64,000 nt of DNA from Odontocerum albicorne (lineage: Eukaryota > Arthropoda > Insecta > Trichoptera > Odontoceridae), in the NCBI GenBank assembly GCA_949825065.1, contig OX463859.1, positions 20,120,699-20,184,698 on the forward strand, in the 5' to 3' direction. Positions 10,451-21,460 of this stretch are shown in pieces. A program made the position numbers and the translations under genes. How positions within the stretch are numbered: the stretch's first letter is position 1; every line of letters starts with the position of its first letter. The notes below the pieces were generated by a model that was given only the letters and a program-made list of their open reading frames with translations, was not told where the DNA came from and searched no databases.

Positions 10451-11861
10451 ATAGTTGCTTTAAACGCAGGTGTGGAGAGAATTTCAGTGTGATGGGATAT
10501 GTATGGACTTGCGAACGAAATCGTTTAGATGTAATTTCGGTTAAAAGCGAACTGTCGATATTTTTTTTAATATCCCACATACTCGTACGTGTACCGAATT
10601 TAAAAAGGAAATTTGTCAAAATAAAAAAAATAACGCATGTTGCCGGATACTAACTATAAATAAACTACAAATGTCGTATTTTTTTTCTCCCCGTAGCCCC
10701 TTAAGGCTGTCTAGTTTTTCTTCCCAGCCCATTTGGTATCCCCAATGTTTTTATTTTTTTTAATTTGGTATAGCACTGTTCCCGAATGATTAAAAACTTC
10801 TCGAGACCACTTCTTGACTAGTTCAACCTATTAAATTACAGAATATACGAGTATATAGAAGACAAGTAATTTATCAAGGCTACCGAAAACTTCGTTAATT
10901 GAGAAATTTGCCTCAGGAAAGACTGTTCCATAGATGAGATCCCGCTACCTGAAATGTGCTGTCAAAATGTTTGAATATTAACTGACTATGTATTCGAATT
11001 TGAAAGACTCCTTTTCAAGTCTGTGTCATGAAAAATAAAAAAAAAACGAATTGAGAGTTCCTCAATCAGTATTAACTGAAAACTCAGTATTAACTGAAAA
11101 CTCAAACTTATACGAATATAGTAGAAATTGTACAATTGATAATTTAATTCGTGTCATTTATTCTACATTTTTACTGATATAGAAAAATTTTACACCAGCC
11201 TTCTCGTGATGCCCCCAATCCACGTATATTTTTTTCACCATGCAAATTACCTTCAATTATCTGGATTTCTCTAGCTGCATTTATCTACTGACATAAATAT
11301 GCCACTGAATTGCAGTTGATTTATAAACCCTTTAATACGCGCAGTTTATTGCCATTTTAATTACTTGACTAATAAATTTACAGTCATTGTAAATATACGA
11401 GGGTATCGTAATTTTCTGATTGGCGTACTAACCTACCAAAAATGATTCAATTGTCAATACAATGTGAATATTACACACCAGCATGTAAACCGGCATTGCC
11501 AACCTGCGGCCTACCAGGGTGTTTAGTACAGACCGCAAGCAATGTTTTTATGAACCATAAAAAAAATAACAATAAAACATATTTGCTAAATAATAACGAC
11601 ACACTCGAGATTTTCATCGCGAAGGTTTTATAAATATATAATAATCTCATTTAAATGATATCTAAAATTATAGTAAATGTAATATTTTTTGTCTATTTAT
11701 ATAGAGAAAAAATATAAAGAAAATATAACATATGTACATGTTTATATTTTGCATGTAATATATGGTATATTCAGAATTATACTTATATTAATTTATTTAC
11801 GTATTTATGTAAAATGACTTTCACACAATGTGAATTGTATTCCATAAAAAATAATTTATCT
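10451..11861. other. No recognisable feature
   Basis: AT-rich with long homopolymer runs. A short duplication at 11080-11105 (CTCAGTATTAACTGAAAA twice) is the only structure seen. The 63-codon ORF at 11442 shows no motif. Confidence 0.45.
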
Positions 11862-12940
11862 GGTTAGTCCACAAATTCGTGCGTCTTGATGTCATAATGT
11901 GATTCACTATAACTTATTTCGTAGAACAATACACTTTCTAAAAAGTCTTATCCTGTTTTGAAATGCACACAAGTGTTCATCGATTTTTGTAAACATCGGA
12001 CCTAAATAAAAATATCGATAATCAGTACAAATGGCATTTTAATGGTTAAAGTGGAAGTTACGCAACGGAAAAAAATAACAGTGGTCAAAGCGAGAATTTT
12101 AGCAGTGTAAGGACTGCCCAGAAATGGTTTCAAATATTTAAAAAGGGGCAAATCAGTGTTAATGATAACCCCGATCAGGGTGTTCTGTTAATGTTGACAA
12201 CGACACGTTAAATAGTCTCGTGGATTCAAAGCCAGAACAAGCGGTGGATCAGATTGTAAAAAGGCATAATTCATTTAATGAAACAGTATTTCGTCACTTT
12301 GAGATAGGAAAGGTATACAAGCTTGAAAAGTGGGTACCATACGAGATTATCGGAAGCCAATTGCCAGCAGCGAATAAACATATGTACTTCTCTCTTAGCC
12401 TACTTTGAACGCAAGCCGTTTCTTGACCGCGTTTGACAGGTGATAAAAAGCGGATTTCGTATCATAAAATCGTAAGAAAAGACGGTAGACCGATAAAAAT
12501 TAGAAGCCCTTACCAGCTGCAAAAGAGGAATTGCATTAAACAAAGATACTTTTGTCTATTTGGTGGGATATGTACGGCGTCATCCACTTTGAACTGTTAA
12601 AACCTAATCAAACGATTACTACAAATATCTATTTTCAACAAGTTTCACGTTTATTCTCAACATTGATTAAAAAACGACAGCGATTTACTGAATAACAAAA
12701 AGGTTCTGTTCCATCATGATAATGCTAGACCGCACACGGTACTGACAATATTACAAAAAATTGAATTTAATTTGGATATCATTTATTTTTTGATCAAATT
12801 GAACAATGAAGATGAAGTCGAAAAAGAAGATTCCAGTTTTTTTTAAATCAAAAACTAAGTCTCAAAAACACAAAATGAATTATAGTACGTAAAATGAATA
12901 AAAAACCCATTAAAATTTGTGGGCTGATCTTATACAATCA
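11862..12940 (+). mobile_element. Decayed mariner transposon with transposase pseudogene
   Basis: Split across frames, the mariner transposase order is clear: RTAQKWFQIFKKGQISVND near 12110, QAVDQIVKRH and TVFRHFEIGKVYKLEKWVP at 12240-12345, a DR---GD-KS region near 12430 where the first catalytic Asp box is broken, and LFHHDNARPHT at 12708-12740, which preserves the second catalytic Asp box. The ends look like imperfect inverted repeats: AGTCCACAAATTCG at the left and the complement of AGCCCACAAATTTTAA at the right. Many stops; inactive. Confidence 0.75.
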
Positions 12941-12944
12941 CTGT

Positions 12945-12998
12945 AAAAATTACAATGAATTTAAACCTCCGGTGTTAACGCCTTAACTATGAATATTA
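12945..12998 (+). repeat. Penelope-like element 3' tail fragment
   Basis: ATTACAATGAATTTAAACCT CCGG followed by GTTAACGCCTTAACTATGAA matches the outer 3' tail of the Penelope elements at 38090-38137 and 44562-44615. Only the tail is left, a strongly 5'-truncated insertion directly after the mariner. Confidence 0.6.
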
Positions 12999-13025
12999 GT
13001 ATAAAAAATCAATTTAAGAATTTGT

Positions 13026-13110
13026 CGACCCTCATGGTTTAGTGCCTAAGTTGGTTGGCTCACTAACCAAGATTCCCGAATTCGATTTCCAGGGATGTCT
13101 CCATTTTTCC
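13026..13110 (+). repeat. SINE head fragment
   Basis: GTGCCTAAGTTGGTTGGCTC resembles the SINE-1 A-box region, and ATTCGATTTCCAGGG resembles a B box. The sequence after it (TTCTGGTTGGTAAGA) does not reach a LINE-like tail. Confidence 0.45.
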
Positions 13111-13677
13111 CCTGTGATTTCTGGTTGGTAAGATCGAGTAAACCTATTGTGAAATATCATTTAGTGGCACTTTGTAGCAGCACATTAGCAAACCGATGCA
13201 ATACTTGACACAAATAATTGATAGGGTTACAAAAAGAATACAAAATCGAGCTATATAAATCGGAACTAATTGAAAGATGTCACCTCGTTTTCAAATAATT
13301 AAATTTTAATATGCATATTACTTAAAAAATCAACGAGCATCCTACGAGCCATTACCCAATACTAATTTTGGCACTCGAACTAAAAAATCTGGCTACCCCT
13401 GATGTAAACCAAAGGGGTGGAAGATACTGTTGCAATCAGATTCATCGAGTATTTAGTTACGGAAATTGTAAATATTTGCTTCCTTACTTTATCATACATT
13501 GTAATACTCATACACAAGGCACGTATTTTATATTCATTGTGCTTATTAAAACTATTTTTCAACGTCCTAGTTTTACTTACATACATTAAAGTGAACTCAA
13601 GCTCATCACTTTCAATTGATTAATTAGCAACTGCAGTACTAACAGAACTATTGAATATTTTTATCAAGCAACATTAC

Positions 13678-13870
13678 GACCTCCGTGGCTAAGTTGGTAA
13701 GACGCTTGTCTCTCAACCATGAGGTGGCGGGTTGTATTCCCGTTAGGACGCTTGATTTTTCCAAATGTATTCCAGTCTAGTTTTCACTTAAAGCATCTTT
13801 AACATATTTCTGGTTAGTCCGAAGATATTGTCACATGGCAATAAGCCCGCCAGGTTGTTCTGTAAACTAC
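13678..13870 (+). repeat. SINE-1, full-length reference copy
   Basis: Best complete copy. The tRNA-derived head is GACCTCCGTGGCTAAGTTGG TAAGACGCTTGTC, followed by a B-box-like GGGTTGTATTCCCG. The body is ATTCCAGTCTAGTTTTCACT and TTTAACATATTTCTGGTTAG. The tail is GTCACATGGCAATAAGCCCG CCAG. About 190 bp. The tail matches the last part of the LINE-A 3' UTR (21475-21535, minus strand), which suggests that LINE-A machinery mobilised it. Confidence 0.85.
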
Positions 13871-14814
13871 AAAAGTCTAATACAATACGACGTATTTAAA
13901 TATCTTCATCATTGTAAAGATCTCTCTAAAACTTCTTTCTGAAAAGCTGTTTTCTACACCTTACTTTCATTGTTCGCCTTTACATTATTAGTACTAGTTC
14001 AATCACCCTTTTCGATACTGCCTTTTGACTTCTTTAGATTATTCATTCTTCGATATTTTCTAAACAATCTACATATATTCTTCCAATCAGCAATATTAAA
14101 TCTACACATAATATCATCCTGTTTCAGTTTGTTACAAGCAATTCCCTAGTTATTTTCATTGTTATATTGTAGGGAATAGCTTCTGTAACACTATATTAAC
14201 AGGATGGGTATAGAAGTAGTATCATATTGAAGATACCGCTAAAAGGGGTTGTGTAGCGGATGAGTTCCTCATAGTTTCGCTTTAATCCGTACTGCCACAT
14301 CATCTACAAGAGGGGAGTGGTAATAGGAGCTCCATTCCAGTTCTAGCAAACCCATCATTCTGATAGAAACAGATTAATTTTATCAATTTACCTCAAATCA
14401 TTTATGTAAATAATAAAAAAGCAACAATTTATATAACACCAATAAGATATAAAACGGTCTTCTAAGACGTTTGCGTAAATTATTATATTATAGAAAATGT
14501 ATTTTATTATATGTACAAAATTTTACATTTCTAATTTATTAAAGGTTTTGGTTTTCGCTTAGTTAAAATCCAAATTTGACTGTTTCATAATAACTTACTT
14601 TCTTACAACACTAATAATTACAACACTAATAAGTACCCCGTAACACGCGTTTCTCCCTCCTATATTCAGGCTATTTTATCACGAGAATCGAGCCTATATT
14701 TTTTGATAAAAAAAGGATTAAATGAAAATGTTATATTAAAAAATATTGTGGAAAATAGATTATTGTAACTCTAAGGTTTTAAACTTAGAAATAAGGTGCT
14801 GAGTACGGTGAAAT
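13871..14814. other. No recognisable feature
   Basis: AT-rich. A moderately GC-richer stretch at 14200-14345 contains GGTTGTGTAGCGGATGAGTT but matches nothing else in the window. Confidence 0.45.
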
Positions 14815-15290
14815 ATTTAGAAAAATAATCTACACGAGTTGTAAAGAAGGTACTTAAAGTTGGGAAGATCTAGAAAAACATGGCACGGTGAAATGAATCA
14901 AGTTCTGTAGAAATGAAGCATTTAATCAAATGTGCGGGAAAAAACGTCTGATACAATAAATAATGAATACATTATAAAAATCTGCGTATTAGAGGAAGAT
15001 GTAGTGCTAAAGATGAAGTTAGAAGCATTTGAGTGGTTCGGCCACGTAGAAAGAATTAATGGTGAAAGATTTACAAAAATAATCTATACGAGTAAAAGAC
15101 ACGAAAATAAGGAAAGATCGATAAAACGTGGCACAACCGAATGAGTCAAATTGTGAAAAGGGAAAGTGAAAAACGTTTTTGATAGCAGATTATTCACGAC
15201 GAGACGTGTAGACGTAAAAGATGCCTAAGATAGAATACATTATAGATCTGTTATCTCTGGCTTCTCTTGTAGCGACGTGATAATGATGAT
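14815..15290 (+). pseudogene. LINE-B C-terminal relic
   Basis: An open stretch at 14932-15144 encodes ...VLKMKLEAFEWFGHVERI followed by ERFTKIIYTSKR, the best FGHVER block in the window. After a stop it continues through TTCACGACGAGACGTGTAGA (TRRVDVKDA) to a 3' end with AGCGACGTGATAATGATGAT. In this family's logic it is the extreme C-terminus of the RT polyprotein, without catalytic residues. 5'-truncated. Confidence 0.75.
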
Positions 15291-15939
15291 GATAGATTGG
15301 GTATAGCCCGCATCTGTGTATGTGGGATAACATATGATAGTTGGTAATATAACTACAGAAAACTTGCCAAAGGAAAACGAACTATTATACAAAGAAAGTG
15401 CCCGTAGATCTTCAGACACATGATATTATTATAACACATTCTTCTTTTTGTGGAATAATGAACGATTTTGTAGAATAGTGAACAATAATTAACAATTTTG
15501 TAAAATAATGAACAATACACGTGTATTTTTGTTATATGTGTATTGTTCATTTATTTTTTTACTAAACAATGTTTCTTCGGAGAAAGGAAGAACTTGGAGG
15601 TTGATTTCGTGTTCATCAAATAAATTATTTTTCCAAATCGATCCAATGGGGCATTATGACAGGGATTGTGTCATTGCTGTTCTTGTGTCATGTAATGGTC
15701 TGTCTCTAAGTATTTAAGATTTGGGAGGAGTGTACAGCTTTAGGAAATACTTGAAGACAACCATTTTTATAAGTTCTTATCAAAATGTATGAATATATAT
15801 GGACACTACACATGTAACACTACATTACACCTAAATCCCAATTTGTTACTCGTAATATCTTGGTAAGTTTTGTGCGGTTTTCTCACCAAATATGTATTTT
15901 TAAACACATAAAAAAGCGGAAAAGTATGAAAAATTGGAA

Positions 15940-16108
15940 AAGTACCTAATCTTATTGTTGTAACCACCACCTTCTTATCATATACTCAACTTATATACAG
16001 TTTTTTTGTAAAAGTTTTAATCTGTCAGTAATATTGGGTTCGAATTCCGAGCTAGAGCACCGTTGACGAGAGTCTGCTCTCTAAACGACGCTATATAAGT
16101 TCTTCTTT
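15940..16108 (+). repeat. SINE-2 copy
   Basis: Shares AAGTACCTAATCTTATTG, CATACTCAACTTATATACAG, the B-box-like GGGTTCGAATTCCGAG and GAGAGTCTGCTCTCTAAACG with the minus-strand copy at 6440-6650. It ends ACGCTATATAAGTTCTT and continues into an AT run. This kind of GCGCTATATAAG ending recurs at 55945. Confidence 0.65.
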
Positions 16109-16109
16109 T

Positions 16110-17090
16110 ATTATTATAATGTTGTCGTCTTTAAGACAATAAAACAATATTTAATAATTTAAGATAAAATAAGGACTAACAGTAAATAACTACCAACAAA
16201 GTAACAAATAAAACAATTTTGATAAAATGAAACCACTTAGGATTGAATGAGAGAAGAGACAATAAAAAGATGAGAAACTCATTAAAAGCAAGTTCCATAA
16301 TTAAAAGGTGATGGTATATTTTTAAGTGGCTATTAGAAGTATGGCAACGATAATTCGTGACTAATGTTAATCGGGAACTGGTTCAGGAACCTGACGGCAT
16401 GATCAGATAAGGTCCGATCTTCAGTTTTGAATTATGAATAAAAAATGCATGTATTATTAACAGTGCAATTTAGCAAATTCATAACCATTGAAGTTTTCTT
16501 TCAACTTAACAGAAAGAATTTAAAAGTCCTTTTGGTGATTACTAGAAATAATATTTTTTGTGTCTCATTGGGGATGGAACTTAAAATCTCCAACCAACAA
16601 GGCCACAAAAGTAATTTGACTACTGTTAAATTGAAACAACAACTAACGAATCAAAACCACGTGTTGTTCGCCTCTGTAAATAAGCAGAGTCAAATTGGGT
16701 GTTATATTGTCACCCTTCTCTGATATTCAATGAAGTAAAGTAGATTTTTTTGTTGTTTAGTTTTAAGAGACGAATTTTCATTACTTCGCAATAAATAACA
16801 TTGTCATTCCATTTTTTTCTTCTTGTGCCGTGTCCGGTATTCTGAACTTGGGCGTTCACTTTTGAGAGAAAAACTCTGGATTTGGTAACACCGAACAGCT
16901 CCTCAACTAACTGGATACCTGTCCATTCGCGCGAATGTTGCGTAACCATGACAGGCGCCTTCTACCGATTCCGCATCAACCCTCAATTTTTCCTAACAAT
17001 ATTAATTATGAAAAGTGATATTTTTCCCCAACCAATATTAATTATGGAGAGTGGTATTTTTCACCAACCAATTGATCTATCAGTATTTTA
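16110..17090. other. No recognised gene; two unassigned ORFs
   Basis: Plus-strand ORF 16445-16723 (92 codons) and minus-strand ORF 16710-16949 (79 codons) overlap only at their ends, and neither shows a known domain. A short direct repeat, CCAACCAATATTAATTATG and variants, lies at 16995-17070. The GC-richer stretch 16870-16975 may belong to an unknown element. Confidence 0.25.
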
Positions 17091-17093
17091 TTA

Positions 17094-18085
17094 TTAACCT
17101 CTATTCGGATAAAAAAAAATTAAAATGCCGTTGAATATGAAACAAAGGGCAGAAAAGTAAATGGAATTTTATTGTAATAAAATATGCCGATGACTGTGTA
17201 TAGTAAAAATGGCGGATAACTTAGATGACATTTAATTTTTACTGAATATAATAAACATATGATCAAGCAAGAACTGAATATTGTTATGAAAAAATAAAAC
17301 AGTTTTATGTTCTTAAGTCGACAGTGTCTTAGAGGTGGTATCTGTGCAATTGACCGAACCACTTATAGAGGAAATCGACCGTTTAAAATACCATAAATCA
17401 ATTCAATTAATTAAGTTCATGGTACTTAAGAGCACTCGTTGTACACTTACTTAATGCATATACCTCGGTGTTTGAGATATGATGAAATCAACAAACTCAG
17501 AGCATTATTCGATTAATCCACATTTCGAATGCTTCTAGCATATTCAGGATTCTGATCTTCATGGAACATGTTCCAACTAATAAAGTAAAATATATAACTC
17601 TTAGTCATGCGTAACTGAAGTTGAATAGTTAAGTTATCATTACAGAAAGCTTATCTCATCCATAGAAATCCTGTACTAGGCATTTCAATTCAGTATCAAA
17701 CTTCTCTATCTGGGTCAAGGTTACTAGTAATAAGGATTCCTAGATATTTTAAATTGTCGACTTGATCTACAGGTTGCCCGGTCAGCTGCAGAGATACAAC
17801 ACTAAGAGACTATATTGACTTAAGAACATAAACTTGTTTTTTTAACAACAATATTCAGCTCTTGCTTTAAACCTCTTGTATTTATAATATTACATTCAAT
17901 TAAAACTAAATGTCATCTAGGCTATCCGCCATTACCACTACAGTATCGCCATATTTTATTACATTGACGAAAACTTCACTTACTTTTATGCCCTTTGGTT
18001 CGAATTCAATACCATTTTTTAATGTTTTTGTCCGAATAGAGGTTAAAAAGAAGTGATGAAAGGATACATCCCAAATTTGAATTTC
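17094..18085 (-). pseudogene. LINE-C reverse transcriptase relic forming a large inverted repeat
   Basis: The minus strand from 18085 reads LGCILSSLLFNLYSD, an RT motif just before the catalytic box, then across a frameshift KYGDTVVVMADSLDD (YADD replaced by YGDT), LSVVSLQLTGQPVDQVDNLK and, further on, LEAFEMWINRIML. Almost the same RT segment occurs on the plus strand from 17094: TTAACCTCTATTCGG (NLYSD), then TATGCCGATGAC (YADD intact), then GATGACATTTAATTTT. The arms, about 17094-17395 and 17740-18046, are inverted copies around a spacer that is the rest of the minus-strand element. Stops in all frames. Confidence 0.75.
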
Positions 18086-18359
18086 AGCTGTTTTATTCCA
18101 CCAATTACATTAATCCCCACGACATATGTTTCTACCTCCTATCTCAAGGTTCTGTTTATAAGAAATTATCTCGGTTTGTTACGAGAGCAATGCTTAGGTC
18201 GACATGGCGTCATGTTTCATTGAAAATGCGTGTGGTCTATCGACCCACATTAGTTTTTTTAAGGATGAGAGGGAATTTATGGCATTCTTAAGATATTAAT
18301 AACTGTTTTATTTTTGTTATGGATTTAGGTATGTGTCTTTTCATTAATTAATTTCGTTT

Positions 18360-18600
18360 TTATTGACTCTTATCCTGAACGGATAGAAGCCTCATTTGTA
18401 TTTCCGCCCAGGGTAGTCCTAGTTTCTGATTTATTTTAAGTATGTCTCGGTTGTCCAACAAACTCTTTCGTAAAATGGTCTCAAAGATCATTAATTTCGG
18501 CAGACAATCTGGAGAAATTCTCAGTAAATTTTTATTCTTCACTTACACTACTATGTCATCAGCAAGCAATAATCCACATATATTACGGGTCGACATTTTG
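18360..18600 (-). pseudogene. LINE reverse transcriptase relic
   Basis: The minus strand reads GIKMSTRNICGLLLADDIVV, the region around the RT catalytic box (LADD), followed by about 60 open codons to 18360. In LINE-B relics the same position reads NVNVCRLFYTNDMVV (62980, minus). A short isolated fragment. Confidence 0.6.
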
Positions 18601-19109
18601 ATGCCGCATTAATTTTCGTTTACTAAATTTATTTTTCATTAATCGTGGTGAATTAAAAGCAGTTTTTTATTTAAAAAATACTTTTTTCGCCTAGTGGTCG
18701 AGGGTATAAGGTTACTTATAGGTTACCTATGACTTCGGACATATTTATTATTTTTTAAAAATGTAAATCCTTTTTGATTTTATGTTAAAGTGATGATGTT
18801 TTTCACTTTTGTTTATGATTTAGTTTTTGTTGTAGGGTATATTTTGAGGTTTGTTTGATTATTTTTTTCATTTGAATTTTATTTTTTGTATAACTTTTGT
18901 AATTGTTATTTGATAGTTTGCAAAGGTTGTTATCAATAAAAATAAATTGATCAGGGCTGCAGCCATCTTATCTAAGATTGATATAATGTATCAAAGGTTC
19001 TATTTTTGGCTCTCACGAAACTTAAGAAGCATCCTCTTTGTAAGTGTATCTTCTGATATTAAATTTCTTTGAACTATTTTGTGCTGTCAGTTTCAATTCT
19101 TATTTGAGA
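18601..19109. other. No recognisable feature
   Basis: T-rich on this strand. GGTTGTTATCAATAAAAATA at 18925 resembles the end of repeat D but is too short to assign. Confidence 0.4.
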
Positions 19110-19195
19110 GATGACTTCCATGGCCTAGTGTATAAGACATAAGTCTTACAGTCTTACATCTGGGGGCTTCCGACACTTTTTTTGGCTGACGTAGG
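19110..19195 (+). repeat. SINE-1-like head
   Basis: GATGACTTCCATGGCCTAGT followed by TATAAGACATAAGTCTTA is a SINE-1 head. The following GCTGACGTAGGATGATAAAT is not the SINE-1 body, so it is either a chimeric SINE or a truncated copy. Confidence 0.5.
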
Positions 19196-20309
19196 ATGAT
19201 AAATCCGCTTAAGTTTTGATTCAATTCCGTATTTCCGGATATGTCTTGCAAATGTTTGTCTTGTCAATCGAAAACTTTAAAAAATCCTGAAATTGTAAAA
19301 AAATTTCTTACAGCCTTGATATTTCATTAAAGTAGTTGATATCAATTCTAATAAAATATTTTTATCCCATTACTTATTCTTTTGAATTATTATCAATAAG
19401 TAGCTTATGTCTTTAAGGTTTTAATTCAATTTTTAAAATGCAATATATTAATAAATTTCGCACCAAAGATTCAAAAGTCATTGCTCTAGTTTATTACATA
19501 CAAATAATAGACGTTTCAATTGTAGTAAGATACTTTTTATTTGTTGTGAGAAAAAATCCCTTCACCAACACGTCATTAAAGGGAAGGAAGGAAAAAGAAG
19601 TATCGAAAAAAGACAAATATATGGTTTTCATAGTAATGTATGTGTAGAGAAAGTGATTCACATGGCTTGTAATAGATAGGCGAGAGACTTGATTGGCACT
19701 AACAGAAAGTGTTTTTATTTTAGGTATCTGGCTGGGCTGTAAATATTGGAATTAATTCACACATCACACACAAAGAAGTTTTATAATTTACATTACTTTC
19801 AAATATATAGTACGGTTGATATATTATTTTCATCCACACCCGAGGAGACGAAAGTTATGTGGATGGTTAACTAAACAACATGCATACTACTAAGAAAGCG
19901 CAAAAAAGCATACACATTGAATTAAACACCTGAAAAATATTTCTCAGAATATACAGATTAAAACCTCATACTTTAAAAAAATCTAATTTCTATAACTTTT
20001 GCTTTCTCCTATTTTCTCATTTTTATGCTGGGATCGATAATTTTCTACGTCAATGTCTAGAAATTGGTAAAGAAACTCAGTTAGATATAGTTTTACTAAT
20101 TACATTTTTGTATTCGGTAATATAGGACCAACACCGTGGAATATGACATAAAGCCTTCAAATCAAAGCATTATTCCCATGTTCAAAAAACATCTCAGTTT
20201 CAATACAGAAAAGGTGTGTGTATAAAAACAACAGATGTCAGTGCCGTATATTAAAAATGAGTTTATTGTTATTTTAATTGAAATTTTCATGTTGTATCTC
20301 AGCAATATG
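19196..20309. other. No recognisable feature
   Basis: AT-rich non-coding. The 69-codon ORF at 19438 is Lys-rich with no known motif. Confidence 0.45.
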
Positions 20310-20500
20310 AGGTGAACAGAATGTTCTTTAGATTCAACAAAAGTGATCGAATGCCTCTCTGTCGGAGTAACCCTTCGCAGGAGCCACGCTGCCGGGATTT
20401 ACGATCACCCCTTCTAATTATTTGCTCAAATTGGCGGTTATCCCTTCTCCTCCCTTCTCAGCTCCCTCCTCATCCACCACAACTCATATTTTGACACATT
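20310..20500. other. GC-richer patch, unassigned
   Basis: Contains GGAGCCACGCTGCCGGGATT and several CT-rich runs. A 60-codon ORF covers it, but composition alone can explain that. It could be a fragment of an unknown element or a conserved host sequence. Confidence 0.2.
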
Positions 20501-20639
20501 AAGACCATCCTCTGATGGTTTATACCCGTAATTAGGAAGCCTCTCGATATGTGACGCCTTAATTCCTACATAAAAAAACAACTCAAAATTGTAAGCGGTA
20601 TTAATTTCAATAAATTCTGTGTTTTCCTACATGTTTTTT

Positions 20640-21060
20640 TGAGAGAAGTACATGGTCCTGCGGTTAACGCGATAGCCTGCTGGATCGAAGGTCATATTGT
20701 AATAATCATCACAAACCACAAATTATCTACTATATATATCCTGATACTTAAATTATGTGTATGTACGAGTATTTTCGAGTGTATGTAATATTTTAAAACA
20801 TACTATTGTATAATAATCATCACAAACCAAAACCTTTTTATTCCACTACTTAAACGAGTATTTTCGAGTGTACATATGTAATATTTTAAAACATAATGCA
20901 ATAATCATCACAAACCAAAACCTTTCTATCTTTACACTTAAATAATGTGTATGTACGAGTATATGTAATAATTTAAAACTGTCAATTATAGTGGGTTCAA
21001 ATCCTCAGCTCGAACGCCCTTGAAGAGAGTTTGATCTCTAAATGGAACTATAAAAATCAT
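20640..21060 (+). repeat. SINE-2 copy split by a tandem array
   Basis: The head GAAGTACATGGTCCTGCGGT TAACGCGATAGCCTG carries an A-box-like element. The B box GGGTTCAAATCC with CTCAGCTCGAACGCCC, and the SINE-2 ending GAGAGTTTGATCTCTAAATG, come only after about 340 bp. Most of that gap is the local tandem repeat at 20695-20975. Confidence 0.55.
20695..20975 (+). repeat. Local tandem repeat inside SINE-2
   Basis: Three units of about 75-110 bp, each with AATAATCATCACAAACCA, then a CTTAAAT-ATGTGTATGTAC block and ACGAGTATTTTCGAGTGTA and ATATTTTAAAACATA. Unit length varies by internal deletions. Confidence 0.7.
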
Positions 21061-21189
21061 AAAGCATCGTTTACATAAATTGTCCTTTGATTATTATTTT
21101 TATTTGAGATAAAGCAAGGATGTATTATATTACCTGGTTATTTAATATTTACATAGATCTATGTGTGATTACACCACAGAGGTATATAT

Positions 21190-21450
21190 GTGGTATATTA
21201 ATGTTGAATGGGAAATTATGCGGAATTGCTGTTAACTGATGACATGATAGTATTGACAGACATAGAGTGGTGGATAAAGTAAATGCGGTGTAAGGGTGAG
21301 GAATGAAAGATTAGAGCAAGTTGAGAAATTCTGCTATTTACGTAGTCGTTTTCATATGATGAACAAATAACTAGAGATATCGAACGACTTGCAGCGATAA
21401 TATAATGAAAGGAGTTTAATGAATGTTGAAGAAATGCGTAAATTATATGA
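21190..21450 (+). pseudogene. LINE-B reverse transcriptase relic (upstream half)
   Basis: Reads LLTDDMIVLTD (RT catalytic box), then RNERLEQVEKFCYL-like sequence and DEQITRDIERLAA, the segment that follows the palm domain in this family. It stops at 21460 where LINE-A begins. The C-terminal part of LINE-B resumes at 22471 on the same strand, so LINE-A probably inserted here. Confidence 0.65.
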
Positions 21451-21460
21451 CAAATTATTT

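Noticed and set aside
13678..13750. True tRNA gene
   Set aside because: A and B boxes are present, but the cloverleaf arms do not pair, and the same head is followed by a constant SINE body and tail at several loci.
17094..18046. piggyBac-like element with TTAA target sites and CCTCTATTCGG ends
   Set aside because: The ends encode the RT motif NLYSD and continue into the YADD region on both arms, so this is an inverted LINE duplication; the TTAA is part of the LINE sequence.
20695..20975. CRISPR-like array
   Set aside because: The units are contiguous variable-length tandem repeats without unique spacers, and the context is eukaryotic.
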